The translations under genes and the position numbers were made by a program. Shown here piece after piece: positions 10,887 to 24,700 of a DNA stretch of 64,000 nt (the first letter of the stretch is position 1; each line of letters begins with the position of its first letter). Origin of the DNA: Kingdonia uniflora. Its lineage: Eukaryota; Streptophyta; Magnoliopsida; Ranunculales; Circaeasteraceae. The notes beneath the pieces were generated by a model, which saw nothing but the letters and a program-made list of their open reading frames with translations, was not told the DNA's origin and made no database searches. The stretch spans positions 310,001-374,000 of the forward strand of contig JACGCM010001390.1 of NCBI GenBank assembly GCA_014058105.1, written 5' to 3'.

Positions 10887-10894
10887 TATTTATA
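10887..10894 (-). promoter_or_regulatory. TATA box of the FAF-like gene
   Basis: TATAAATA on the minus strand, in the context TTGTATAAATACAGCC, sits about 130 bp upstream of the leader-intron donor and about 260 bp upstream of the ATG. Transcription would start near 10855-10862. Confidence 0.6.
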
Positions 10895-11595
10895 CAAAAG
10901 CTTTTGAAACCGTACCCCACTCCCACAGAAGCCTTTTCTTCATCTTCTTATTTCCATTATTTAGATACTGTTTAAATTCGTAATTTCAGAATCTCGTTCT
11001 GTCTTTTTACTAAATAAACCATCAAATAAGATTAAAAAAAAACATTGTATAATCATCATTTTAATAGGTAAAAAAATGTCTCAGTTGGAAGCTGAACTGA
11101 ATCCGGGACGGGAAAGCACTAGTCCTACCAAGACACTGTTATTTATATACAGGTAAAATATTAAATAAAAGAACTTTGTACATTACATATAAGGGTGGGA
11201 AAGGAAGGGAAGCTTAAGGGAGAAGCAGGGGAATCTGTCTTTCTGAGCAACATGATTGGGTCGATAATATTAGAGAGATTGAGGGAATAATAATATGTGG
11301 GAAACGATAGAAGGCGTCACGTCGACTTTGGGTCCCTTAACAACGCTGTAATAGCCTCTCCTTTGGTGATGCCTATCTACGACGCCCACTCACTCAGAAA
11401 AAAAATAAAGGCACTGATGCAGAAAGAGAGAGAAATAAAAAGAAAGAGAGACCAAAACCGGATTTCTCCTTTCTTTCTTGCCCCAAACTGAGGAAGAAAG
11501 AAAAACATGACGCGCCTCTGTGTCTAGAAAGCAATACCACTAATCAAGAAAGAATCTACTTATATACTAAAGGGTGTTCATACTGGCATCCAGCC

Positions 11596-11708
11596 AGGTG
11601 CTTTTTATTCCCTCGCACCCTGGGATAATTATAAATTTCTACCGCAAGTCAGTCACCTTGCAGTAGAAATTCTTACCCCAGACATGCCACGGAATAATTA
11701 GCACCCCT
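11596..11708. repeat. Foldback (palindromic) element, ~113 bp
   Basis: Two arms of about 53 nt (11596-11648 and 11656-11708) are inverted copies around a 7-nt loop. The inner part is nearly perfect (AAATTTCTACCGCAAG against CTTGCAGTAGAAATT). The outer part (AGGTGCTTTTTATTCC against GGAATAATTAGCACC) has a few mismatches and small gaps. It could be a short foldback MITE; a hairpin RNA locus is possible. No target duplication was seen. Confidence 0.6.
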
Positions 11709-13019
11709 GTCAATATCACATTCTATTTCAGACTTACAGTGTAATTTACACAGTTACTGATATCTACAACATTAGTCTTGTTGTTACTACAGCTATTACT
11801 CTCATATCAAGATAAGGGTGCAGGTCCTGTGGCAGACACACCAGGACAAGTTTACATGCCTCATCTAAATGTTCTCTGGATTGCCCTAACTAGACCCAAT
11901 GATGGAATCAAAGTCCAAAATATCTAGAATATAGTCAGGTTACTCCAGAAATTGCGATTCAGACTCCCACTGTTATGTAAGCCATTTTGGACTAAGCATA
12001 TAGCAAATAGTTGATCTCCATCTCAAATCCACAAGTGTCAAACAACCCTGAGTGCTAATAGCGCAACATGGCTGCCTCCCGCTCCTGCTCCTGCTCATGG
12101 GGCATTCTTCTAAATTTTGCATCCCTCTGACAATTCCCAAGGGGCATTTAACTTGTAGGAAGGAAAATTACAAGGATTTCATTAGAAAACTTGGCATGAA
12201 GGACCAAGTAGTAAGATCTGGAGCGTTGTAAATAACCTTAATGACAAGCTTTTCTGCCCTTGCATATTCATCTCTAAACATACATATCACTTCACAAATT
12301 TCTTTTATCTAAGCAAGATGGGGTGAAAGTGGGACTTTTTAACCTTCAGATAAGAACAGAAAGTTACATCCTAAAGTATTTTTTTCTACCCCTTGCATGC
12401 AGGCCTGCAAGGAGCTTTACATTGCAATCGAAGAAGGTAGTAAGAAAGTCACAATACTGCGTCATGAATTAAATCGTAAGTAGTCATTTTTATGTTGAAC
12501 ATGAGCAGTCACCTACTATGGAGAATTGTATGTCAAATCACCAATTTGATTTCCATTATTTCTAGAGTAATTCTTGCTAAAATTTGTTTTCGAAATATGC
12601 ATCATTTTCCCTCTATGCTCCTTCGCTGAAGAGGGTTTTACAAGAATGAGACTGCTGATATACAGGACATGTTTAGCTATAATAGCCATGCATTATGAAT
12701 AAGACATACTTAGGTTAGGTATAATTTGTCATGCATTATGGCGGTCAGTGTGGGCTGACATAAGATTCAAATTATCATGCAACTAGCAATATCTTTCTAT
12801 ACATGAAGCCAACAAATTATAAGAACTTGGATTGCATGCATGTCAAAGTTGTCATCCCAAACAAAAAACCACTTATCCTCATTCCATCACAACATTTTAT
12901 ATATACATTAGACATGTTCCCCCACTCGTCCGTACACCCACTGTATAAAGAATATTCAAATACTGTATAATTAAGTATTCATCAAGCTGATAAAATTAGT
13001 ATTGATTCTTGGACTATGA
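11709..13019. other. Intergenic, no gene seen
   Basis: Unique-looking AT-rich sequence with no long open frame on either strand and no recognisable transposon terminus. Confidence 0.4.
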
Positions 13020-14140
13020 GATCACTAAGTAGAACCTTATTGGGTGGTCATGTCTTAGCCATGTTTCCATTACTACTTCTAATGTAGTTAGAGTTAAAAG
13101 TTAATTAGTGGAAGCAAAAGTAGATGGGAAAGCAAGAGTTTCTTTCTTTCTTTCTTAGAGAAGAGAAAGAGAAAAGAGACCGAGTTGCGTAAGCCTAAAG
13201 ATCTTAGTTTTTTCTCATAATGAGAGTTCGCACCGGGTCTGACGTAAGACCCCTGATCTGATTCGAGGTTTATATTGCCGTGCAATCATGACGTTGAAGT
13301 GAACATATGGTTGGTTCTTGTTTTGTTTCTTCCAATGACGGCATGCAACTAAATTGAGGGTCTGATGATGCTACCTACTTTGACCCAGTTTCTTATTAGG
13401 CGAAAACCAGTACTAATAACAAAAACTTTTTTAATGAATGTTCATGTGTTTTCCATGATTCCATTAATTCCATTATGCTCAGAATAAAGATAGTTAAATG
13501 AAGCAAAAGTAGATGAGAAATAAAAGGTTTTGTTTTTTCAAAACTTTTTGGAAAGGAGACCAAGACATCACCAAAGCTAAAAGATCTTGGCTTTGTCTCT
13601 CAATAATCTTGAATTGGCCTACTATAAAGACTAGGTCTGTCGTGAGACCCATCATTCCATGCACTGATTTACTTCGAGATGTATCGTCGTACAATCATCC
13701 CCTCGAAGCGAACAATATTTTTTGTGTGGGGTTACCTCAATGGACCGGTTTCGGGTTTTCCTTTCCCTTTAAGCAAATTTATGATCCTGACCTGATCCAT
13801 TGACACCCCTATGTCAGAGCCAGAGTATGTTAAGGAAAAAGAAAGGATTCCATCCTAGTGTATTGTTTTCTTCCTAGCATTTTAGGCAATAATAATATAT
13901 AAGCGAGTAAGGTGACGTTCTAATGATGCTTCTTGTATTTGTTACGAAACAATATTCGTAGATGGAACTTTATTTTGTGGACATGTTTACGCCATGATTC
14001 GATTACTTTCTACTTTCTTTGTATACTTGTAGGTTAAAGATGAGCAATGGGAGCAAAAGTAGATGGACCGGAAAGAATGAGTTTTCTTGTTTTCTCTTTA
14101 AATGAAGAGTAAAAAGAAGAGGAGACCAGGCCTTATGGAA
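13020..14140 (+). repeat. Three diverged tandem units
   Basis: The same series of short landmarks recurs three times. The anchor GCAAAAGTAGATG lies at about 13114, 13503 and 14053. It is preceded each time by a CATG-GATTCCATTA-like segment and followed by a pyrimidine or TTTTC tract and GAGACC. In units 1 and 2 this continues as a GGTCTGNCGTGAGACC-like dyad and an ATNGNCGTNCAATCAT segment. The units are strongly diverged and of uneven length (spacing about 390 and 550 bp). They are an old local amplification of unknown sequence; none keeps a coding frame. Confidence 0.55.
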
Positions 14141-15778
14141 GGAGAGCATATGGTGCTGTCTACCAGCTTTTTGTGTAACCATTTCAACCCTTGTTTTGGA
14201 TTCCCACTTGCACTGAGAAAAACGACACTTTCTCCTACGATTCTTTAGCTAGAAAAAGATTATAGTTAATCTTCAGACAGTGCTTACCTCACTCGCAAAA
14301 TCCAATCCGAGTATAGGTATGTATGTGTATGTACTTGGAGGGGAGTTTAGAACATTTCATTCACTGTCTCAGCTATCTTTGTATGTTAGGATTTTCTTAA
14401 AGTAGATGATGATGATGATAACTGTTTTCAAGTCCCCAAAAAACACTGCCATGCATGCCAAGGAAGAAAATTATCATGTACTCCTTGCTAGAAAAAAAAT
14501 ATAATGGGGTTTCGAAGGCGCGTTCCTGCCTAAAAAAAGTGTTGGGACTCCCTCTGGATATTCCCTTAAATTTTCGGAAAATTTACAACCGTCGATTAAC
14601 AGTTTGGGATTAGTATCAAGAGTCGAATAATTGCCCTGTTTATAAATGATCAATGCATTTGTACAGTTCTTTGATTTCAAATATATGCCAAACGCAATTT
14701 GTTAAGAGTGGAGACCACATTGAAAATCTTATAAGAGATGCATCTTAGCATTCTTGGGACTCAATTCGCAACGTTCTTTGAGAGAAGCATCTAGTTAGAA
14801 TCTCCCAATGATTGTGAGAAGGCAATACATATGGGGCTTCAATAACAGATTTGTTTGTTCATAACGGTGATATCTTGGCGTTCTCATCCCTGTTTAGTTG
14901 CCTGTTGTCCATTTGTCTCCATAATATAGCCATATCAGAATCAACAAGCGTAAAACATTGCTGGTGGGAAAAACGGAAACCTTAAATGTCTCATACTATA
15001 GGATTATGCACTGCAAATAAGAAACCTACTTACAATCACAGAAATAGGCTTTGCTATCTGCTTGATTGAAAAGGGGGAGAAAACCTAATTTCAATTACAA
15101 GAAATGTGTGCCAATTTCATTGAAACACCACTGTGAATCCCACAAATTTAAGAAATGAGGCCTCATCCCACAAAATGGTTGGACTAATCTTTCGAACTAA
15201 CTTCTGCATGATGCTCCCATATTTTAGGTGATCCATTGAACTCATTCATCGTCAACCAAGCTCAATCAAAAGGTTTGAAGGTAGAAATTTGTATGAAATC
15301 CTAAAATTTGAAGTCTGGATGTGGATATAATTGCCTCAGTTTTCTGGGGGTGGTTCCACTTACGCCGAATCAAAATAATACACCGTGAACCCTGATCTTT
15401 CATAATGGTACCTTGGTCGAGTTTAGTATAAAGTAGATGGGTTTTGAATCAACATTACTTGAAACACAATTAGTTTCCTCACTTTTTTTCTTCATTATGA
15501 TCAATATAATCTCACTGAAACTTAAAAGGGTTAAGTTGCAATTACAAAGTTTAAAGATATCATATATCACATTATAACAAGCTCCTTGCCGCAAGGATGA
15601 GATACAACAAATATGTGAGCCTACAAATGCTTGTTGCCTTCTTCAATATAATGCTCTGGCAAAGACCAATCCCATCAATAATGACTTTCTTTTCTTTTCT
15701 TTTTAAGTTGGAAACTACGCTTGAAGAAGGAATAGAACTTGGCCGGGGGCAATTTGACTTCCTACTGAACAATGTCTT
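14141..15778. other. Intergenic plus 3' flank of the J-protein gene
   Basis: No coding signal is visible. 15560-15778 is the likely 3'UTR of the minus-strand DNAJC8-like gene. Confidence 0.4.
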
Positions 15779-18700
15779 TTACCCTCTCTTCACTGGCCGT
15801 TGAACGTATGATTTGTTGGGGTCTTCTATCTTAAGCTTTGGCGGTCGAATTTCCCCTTTCTTACCCTGCAACAATTAAAATAAATTTTCAAGATCGCCCT
15901 TAATTGAAACAATACGGAGATTTTAGTAAAAACAGAACTGAAGTATTATCACCTTTTTACCCGTCTTCTTAAAATCTCTCCAGCTGGAAACCTGCAAAAG
16001 AAACATAAAAGGTAAAGTATGACCAATCAGAACAACACTTGCACAGAGTAAATAAAGGTCAAAATTCATACATAAAATTGGATTTTATTTTCAAGAACTA
16101 CGAGCATTTCATCAGAAGGAAAGATGAACTGTTTTTCAGATTGCTGAATGTTTTAGTGATTATTATTTAGTTGTTATTATTCCAGTAACCAAGCGTGTAC
16201 ATGAGGCCTTGCTCAACCAGTCCTCTCTCTTAGTGTGAGATTGACTTCGAATTCCAAGGCCTTATTTAGGAGGAAAATATCACTCAATTCATTAGCTACT
16301 TCGGTTAGGCGAAATGTTTCGCCTTATCGGCTCGAGATGTGTAGTTCAGGCTTGAGATGATGATGAGCCTTGGGCTCGAAATACATCCCGAGTGCATTAT
16401 ATAGGCAGCCTCTTGTCTAGCGGAACAAGACTTTCAGTACACACAAAAAAACACTGGAATAATGTCAAATAGAATCAAAAACAAAACAAATGTCAACAAG
16501 TATATTATGACAGTAATCAAACCATATATGAACCTCTCCTGTAAGATGTAGAAATGGAGGGACTGTAAATCTTGCTTTAACTAGCTAGAGTGGTAAATCT
16601 TGCTTTAACTAACTAGTGTGGTAAATCTTGAAGCCATTATCATAGATGCAGCAAGATATCATTGCCATAGCATTTTCAGATAACCAAGACGAGCATAGAC
16701 GAGACAAAATTTAATGCAAAAAGTGAATTTTATTATTTTTAGCTTACCGAGTTAATAATAAGAATTTTTATGCCTTCCCTAAAATTGTAAATCTGTAAAA
16801 TCGTTCCTCGTGACAAGGAAAAGCTAAAGTACCTAAATTTGAGAAGAGAAGCGGGAAGAAGAGGATTATCATAAACTACAGTCGATTCCAATTTGCCCTT
16901 GTTGTCCCATGCGCCGGCGTTGATGAATCCTTTGTTTCAGTCTTTTTTTTTTTATGAATGTAAAATTTATTGATGAAAGGTTAAGGAACAATGTACACCC
17001 CTAAAAATAACAAGGAACAACTAATCCCGCCTCTCCAAGTCGAAAAAAAACAAAAAGAAAGAATAAAAAGATTACACCAAGCCCATCAAGTGGAGCCCAT
17101 GATCGTCTCCCTTCACTTAATCATAAGCGACTCAAAAGATGTTCCCGACATATCTGAAGCGGCCTTACTCCACCAAAAGATAAAAGCTTTATTTGACACC
17201 AACACCGAGGCTCTCGACTTCTCCTTCCCTTCAAACTTCCTCGCGTTCCGTTCGAGCCATATCGCCTACATCACCACAAAAGGTAGAAAACGCCATAACA
17301 CTTTACCATGGCAAACAAGGTTCCTCGTCTTCCAATTAGTTAAGAGCTCCTTAACGCTCCTAAAATGCGGCCACGGATTGCCAATCCCAGTAAATAATTC
17401 AATCCAAATACTCTCAGCAAAGAGGCAAAGAAGCAAAAGATAATCAATCGACTCCCCATCTTTTTTACACATGGAACAAAAATTAACAATAAGAATATTG
17501 CGTTTACGAAGATTGTCAATAGTAAAAGCTTTATTCAAGACCAACGTCCAAGCGAAAAAAACCACCTTAGAAGTTAACTTGGGAATCCAAATTTTCTTCA
17601 TCGGAAAGGTCAAGGGAGTATTCTGAGTTGGGATCTCCAAATCCTTGTAAAATGTCTTAACAGAGAACATACCCTTAGCACAATCAATCAAAATCATCTT
17701 ATCATCTTCCCCTGGACAATGATGAAACCTAGTAAGTTTATCCAAAAGAGAGGCAACGAGATCCAATTCCCAATCATTCAAGTTTCGATGGAAGTCAAGA
17801 TTCCACAAAATACCGGTAGGATCCAAGTTTAACGCTTCTTGAACTGAGCACTCATGTTTATCTGAAAAGGAGAAAAGTAACGGGTATAATTCTCTAAGCG
17901 ATGAGTTAAGAAGCCAACATTCTCCCAAAATCTCACCTTATTACCAACACCAACTTTAATCCTAACTCCTCTACCAAAACTCACACTAAACTTCATCACT
18001 CCCCTCCACACCCCACATCCAAAGGACTCAACAATCTACCTACTACTCCACCCAAACTCTGCCACACCAAACCAACCCAACATCCTCTTGCCCAAACCAC
18101 TATTAACCATTTACCTAACAAAGCCACATTCATCCTAGGCAGTTTCTTGATCCCTAATCCACCTTCCTCTCTAGACTTACAAACTTGATCCTATCCGACT
18201 TGATTGATCTTATGCTCCTCCACCGAATCATTCCAAAGAATTTTTTTCATAATAGATTTCAAAGTCTTCTCTACTCCCTTAAGAAGAGTAAACAAAGACA
18301 ATAATCTAGGAGGCTAAAAAAGTACTTTTCAAAATGGTAACCCTCCTACCTTTCGATAAATACTTAGCCTTCCACCCACTAAATCTCCTAGAAAATTTCT
18401 CAATAACAGGATCCCATAAAGCCTTAGACTTGTACTTTGCTCCCAACGGCAGCCCTAAATAAGAAGAGCGCAGAGTCTCCACACCACAACCCAAGATCTT
18501 TGCTAAAGTAGACAGATTAGGGACCTCACCGACCCTCATAATCTTACTCTTACTAAGGTTGATGCAAAGACCAGACACCACCTCAAAACAACACAGAAAA
18601 CCCGAAGGAACCGCAACTGATGCATGGAAGCTCCAACAAACATTAAAGTATCATCTGCAAACTGAAGGTGCCTCACCTCAAACTGATCTTGACCAACCTT

Positions 18701-21700
18701 AAAACCATCCCCAACTACAATAAAAAGGAAAGGGGAGAGAGGATCCCCCTGGCGAATACCCCTCGTACTCCTAAAATACCCCGTCAAAGAACAATTAATC
18801 AAGATAGAAAAGGACGCCGAGGAAATACACTTGTTAATCCAACCTCGCCATCTCTCTCCAAAGCCCATCCTATGCAACATGTAATCTATGAACTCCCAAC
18901 TCACATAATCGTATGTTTTTTCCATATCAACTTTACATACAATACCAAGAATCGCAGACTTGACTCTGAAATCAATACTCTCGTTAGCTACCAAAATACC
19001 ATCCAAAATCTGTCTACCAAGCACAAACGCCCCTTGCTCTTCCAAAATCACCGATCCAATAACAACCTAAATTCTACAAGCCAGGACTTTCGCAGTAATC
19101 TTATACACGCTACTCACTAAGCTAATAGGTCTAAAATCTTTGATATTAACTGCCCCCTCTACCTTAGGGACCAACATCACAAATGTACTATTAGAATAAT
19201 AATCCAGAAAACCATTCTCAAAAAAATCTTTCATAACCTCCATAAGATCCGCATTAACATCCCAACAACACTTAAAAAAACCATCGAGAAACTATTCGGA
19301 CCTGGAGTCTTGTCTCCATCCATCCCCATAATCACCTCTAGAACTTCCTTCTCTTCAATAGACGCCTCCAACGAAATAACTTCATCTGCTGTGATTCTAT
19401 CGAAATCTACTCCATCCAACCGAGGTTTGAAGTAACAACCCTCGGAGTAAAACGCTAAGTAAAAATCCACGACTTCCTTACGAATATCCTCTTCTTCCAT
19501 CAAAACCCCTGACACCTCCACCCTAGTCATCTTGTTAATCCTATTTTGAGCATTAGCCACTTTATGAAAAGAAAAAAATGGTGTTATTGTCCCTTCTTTC
19601 AACCACTTGACCCGAAACTTTTGCCTCCATGATATCTCCTCCATCTTCACCATCCTAAAAAACTCATTCTTCAAGGTCCCCCTCCTTTGTTTCAGTCTTG
19701 GTCCAACCAGCGCAACATGACGACCAACCAAGAGCCCCCGTTCTTAACCTCTCTACCGACCGACAACCGACAGTCGAGAACCAATGTTTTTTCGTCTTTT
19801 TCAATGGGGGTTCAAATTCTGTCCGCTCAAAGGTGCAGTTGGCCCCAACAGTTTTGGCTATCCCCGCCCCTATATAAGACAAAGCCACATGCACATCGAA
19901 GACTTGTTCCTAGCTCAGCACGCTAGACAGATTCCCCTCATTACCCCAACTATAGACCACTACGTCGATATCAAAGTCATTAGTGAATCCCCTGACAAGA
20001 ATCAGCTGACTGTAGTCCCAAATTAATCAATATCAATTGCCAAAACACTTTTTGAATTCTTTCCGACAAAAATTGTCCTTGATACTCCAAAATACACCTT
20101 GTACATCAATCAATCTGGAAACTCACCCAACCATTGTTTATTAAATGGTGTATTTGCTGAAGATGCTTTTTATATTAGCCGACATGGAAGTGGTTTCACA
20201 ATATCTACATGAATATTACTATATCCTTGAAGTGAGGAGCACGACAAAAAATAAGCTTTGACCATAAATAAGTTAGGGTTTCACCCTTTTCAACAAACTG
20301 AGTCTTTGTGGAATCTGATGTCTCCATGACCCGTACGCATAAATACTTACAGAAATCAAGTCTTCAAAACTCCTCAAGAAACCTTGATAGGAAGAGTAAA
20401 GAAACACGTAATTGTATTTTTCATATGAAATTTGTCTAAACAGACCGCGTCCAATAATATTTGTTGGCCATGACATCAGGCAAGGCCTGTCTGAACATAC
20501 AATAATCGTCTTCACCACAAACATTTGTTCAATACCACTAATCCCCCTGACCATTTACTGATGAAATCTCGTATAGGAAATATTATCATGTCTAGGATGT
20601 TAACTTATACTCTTTTGCTAGAGCGTATGCTAAAATCATACTTATCATAGACCATTATAATAAAAGCAAATTCTGCAACGTCAATTTGATCTTCAACCAC
20701 CTGACATAATACTTTAATATGTTCAACTTTTGATTTAATTAGTGCAAACTTTCGCACGTCCTAATTTTTGGCTGGTGTTTGCAAACTGACATAATAAAAT
20801 ATCTCAAAGAATCCACCCGTTTCATCATTTGATTTATAGAACTAACAAGTCCAAAAACGTCTATAACCATCCCACCAAATTAAGGGGTATTGAAGAATGA
20901 GCTGACAGGTGCTGAAGAGTGTCAATAACTTAAACATGGTCTGCCGTGTATCTTGTGATGGATTTTATCATTACTATGGTCCAACAGATAGAGAGGCTAT
21001 GTGTGCTCTGGGATTTCAGCCTTAGAACCATCAAGTATGTTAGTTTTTCAGTGGGCCCACTCTATACAAAATGAATTATATCATGTGACTAATAAAAACA
21101 CTATCAGTCCAAGTACACTTTGTACACCAATAATCACAGGATCTATGAGAAAAAGAGTGGAGATTACAGATAATACAGACCAACTCAGTAATTTTTAGAG
21201 ATTGTGGGATTGGAAAAGGGGTTCTAGAACTATATAAAGTTTAGGAACGAGAACATTACATTCTATTTTACCATCTGGACAACTTTTACTGATGATTCAA
21301 TAATTTGCAAATTTTGAACGGGTAAATTAAAAAGAGAACTGACTTCAATGAAAAGTAACCAACAATGATAGAAGAATAAAGAATGATAAGCATACCCTGT
21401 TTTCTCGTGTCCCCTCCCACTGTTCTTCGTGCTCACGCTTCCTTTTCCACATCTCTTTTGTTTCTTCTTCATCCTTCTTCAATCGACCTTCTTCTTCTGA
21501 TATCTGTTCCATTAAACGGAGATTAGTTGATCAGGAGTATTAAAGGAAATTACGAAAATGATGATACAACTTAATCGAAAAGCTATTAGAATACCCTCAT
21601 TTGCATTTTCCTCCTGCGCCATTCTTGTTCCGTTAATAGCTCCCGCACTTTCTGTTTCAGTTGCTGTTGGAACTCTTCTGATAATTCGAACTGTTGCTCA

Positions 21701-24700
21701 TATTTTCCCTGCATCACCATGTAAAGAAGTTAATTAAGCCTCACCATTTCTTTTAAGAGCTTCTCATAAGAACCCAATCAGGCAACATATACAGAAGTTC
21801 AAACAAAAATCAATTATATGGTTGCCAAAATTCTTGAAAACGTCATAAGTTATAGATATATGAAAAGTCACCCTTCTTTAAGGGACGGATACAAAAACAC
21901 TTCCACCCTACCAAGGCTATTCTTCTCTAATAATATACATGGTCATCAAGCTATAACTTATACCTAATTCCATGATTATTCAAATGCATGGAATCCATAT
22001 AAAATATACACAGGTATTGCCATAACAGAGCTGATAATGGTGATGAATTGCTGATAAAATGATGCAAATCCATGAAAACTCCAAATATCAGGTAACATAT
22101 ACGGCCTTTGCCAATGCTTTATGGCTTCTTACCTTGGACTCATCAACGGCAATACCTACCTTAGAAACAACATACCTAAGGAATAACACATGATCTATCA
22201 TAATTAACAGCCACTTCTAGATAGTCAAAACTAAATAATGCAACTTCAGAATGACCCTTTTCCGAATACCATCATTCAACAACTCAGCCAAATTGCTTTC
22301 TTCATAAGCTTTAACCAGAGAGAGCATTTTAACAACTGTTACATTGAAATCAACACTAAATCGTAAGAATATCAGCCCTAAACACAAGTGTCCCTCTATT
22401 GATTTTTTATTTATTGTTTTTAAGAGGTGGCTCTTCTAAAATATTATGAGCATGCCTCTTCATTGGCATAGCAACCCTGTTCCCATATATCCCACCAGGG
22501 GCGTATTTAGGGGGGTGGGAACGGGGGCGGTCACCCCGCCTCCTCAAGAATTTTGCGAGCAAAAAAATTAGGATGGATGGAATAGATAAATAAAAAAATA
22601 AAGTATATTACTATTCTCTTCTCCCCCCAACATGACGAGAAGCTACTTAGCCGGAGATATATCTAAGACTTGATATCAAGACTGAGGTTCAATTTCCCCC
22701 GCTCGTTGATCAATTAAGGAATTCAGTCTGATGCTACACTTATTGCAACCAGATTGAGTCGGTAATGACATCTCATTGCATTCTCTTGCAGTATGCAAAC
22801 CCCTGGCAGTAGCGAAGAACCCAAAACTGGGAGAAAGAAAGCTGTAGGACTTGAAACACAATTCACCGGCACCTTCCTCCTTGTAACCCCCAGGTTCTTA
22901 ACATGTGGAGCTCGACTTTGCTTGAACCATCTTGATTTGAAAGGATAAGATCGTAAGCCGACAACTTGTTTCCTTTTTCCTATACCCCCCTTATCCAATG
23001 CTTTCGTCAACCCTCTTTGTAAAGCCTCAGACATTAGGTGGCCCTCCTACCCCGTTTCTCTGAGATGAAGACGAATCGACAATTCAATTGTCAGTTTACA
23101 ATCCACTAGGTTTCTCAGGTGCTGTTCTTACTGATGATCTCAATGATCTTCCATCCATGCTAACTTTGTCGTAGTTTCTTCTGTCCCAAGTCTACACTAA
23201 ATCTTTTACCTGGCCTTTATCCCGTGCTCCTTGTCTATAATTAGCTAATTCAACTTGATTAAATCTAGTAGCTCGATCATTACTCCGCGTGGAAGAATTG
23301 CACCCTTTCATCTTCAAACATGTGTAGCCACTTTGACTGAAAAGCGCCACTCCCAACCAGCTGGCTTTTTATATTTCATAGACCTCATTTCTTCAAAAAG
23401 AATGGATTTTGAATAAGAGAATCCCCTCTTATCATATTTATCTTCCATCAACATATCCACTCGAGACAAACTTTCTACTGACGAGATTTGATCCCCATTT
23501 TAAATCTTAGGATCTCAAAGTTGCACCTGACAAATCTATAGTTCACCACCCAGCCCAGCGGCCCTATCAAAATTTCCCATGTTCCCCTCATCATCGCTCT
23601 TGTTGTTCTCCATGAATCTCTATTGCTTAATCCCCATAGCTCAATCGACACCTTCATTCTCTACAATCACAGTGACGGTAACACCGGTTCAATAGTCAAA
23701 TACACTTGGGCAAGTAGTTTCCATCACCACCCAACGCCTTCGATCGAATTGCTGCTAAACCAATAAGCAGCAGAAATCTTACTCCAAGAAAACATTAGCA
23801 ACGTTCGTAATGAAATTAAAGATCTGCCATCCACAGTTGGAAAGAGACACCAAAAACACGATTTCATAAAGTTATTTATTAATCTGTTAAAATAAGAAAT
23901 TTATTAAAAGGCATCCGTAAATCTAGAATCAACTTTCTATCAGATATTCCAATTACACAAACTTTGTTGATTTCCCTCACCTCTTCTAGGGACTGTGCAT
24001 CCGTAGATCTAGCATCAACTTTCTATCAGATATTCCAATTACACAAACTTTGTTGATCTCCCTCACCTCTTCTAGGGACTGTGCCATCACAAATGGGAGC
24101 AGTTCATCTTGCCGATGTGGCATATAAAATCCCCTTCTCAACACCTTTTGCCAAGACATTATATGTACCTAGTCGACCTTGCACACGCCTAATACGTGTG
24201 TGACCCCCTTGATTGCAACACTATTAAGAGCAGCATCTTGATCTTACAAATACCTACATATTTAGCGCAAATTCTGTTGACCAGTTTATCGGTGTTGCCA
24301 TGTTGCATATCCACATTGAGGCATCTCGTTATTTAGAGTGTATGCTAGAAATTTTAATGGTACTGTACAATATCATTACTTCTTTTCCCACCCCTCAAAT
24401 TTGAAAGTTCAACATGCATGTCCTCGTGAAGATTTATTTGGAGAAGGGTTATTTCGAAATTCTGTCAACTTAAGGGTAAAATAGGTAATATCTACTTATA
24501 ACATAACAGCTATCAACAGGATAGATTAGTTGCAGCTAAGATCTAACTGATTACAGTTGTCACGCTCACAGAACAGCTCAGCAGCTGCACTGTTCCTAAG
24601 CCGTTACAGTTGGCTACTTGCGCCGCATTAGGGCTCGTTTGGTATGTCGGTTTTAACATAGGGAATCCTACTTTTCGGCTTTATTTCCGGAATTTGAGAT

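Noticed and set aside
11297..11491. 64-residue ORF upstream of the FAF-like gene
   Set aside because: Basic, low-complexity end from AAAGAGAGA-rich DNA; no domain and no splice or promoter context.
16991..19120. Two plus-strand ORFs of 150 residues
   Set aside because: They lie antisense to the LINE reverse transcriptase and zf-RVT frames, whose motifs are clear.
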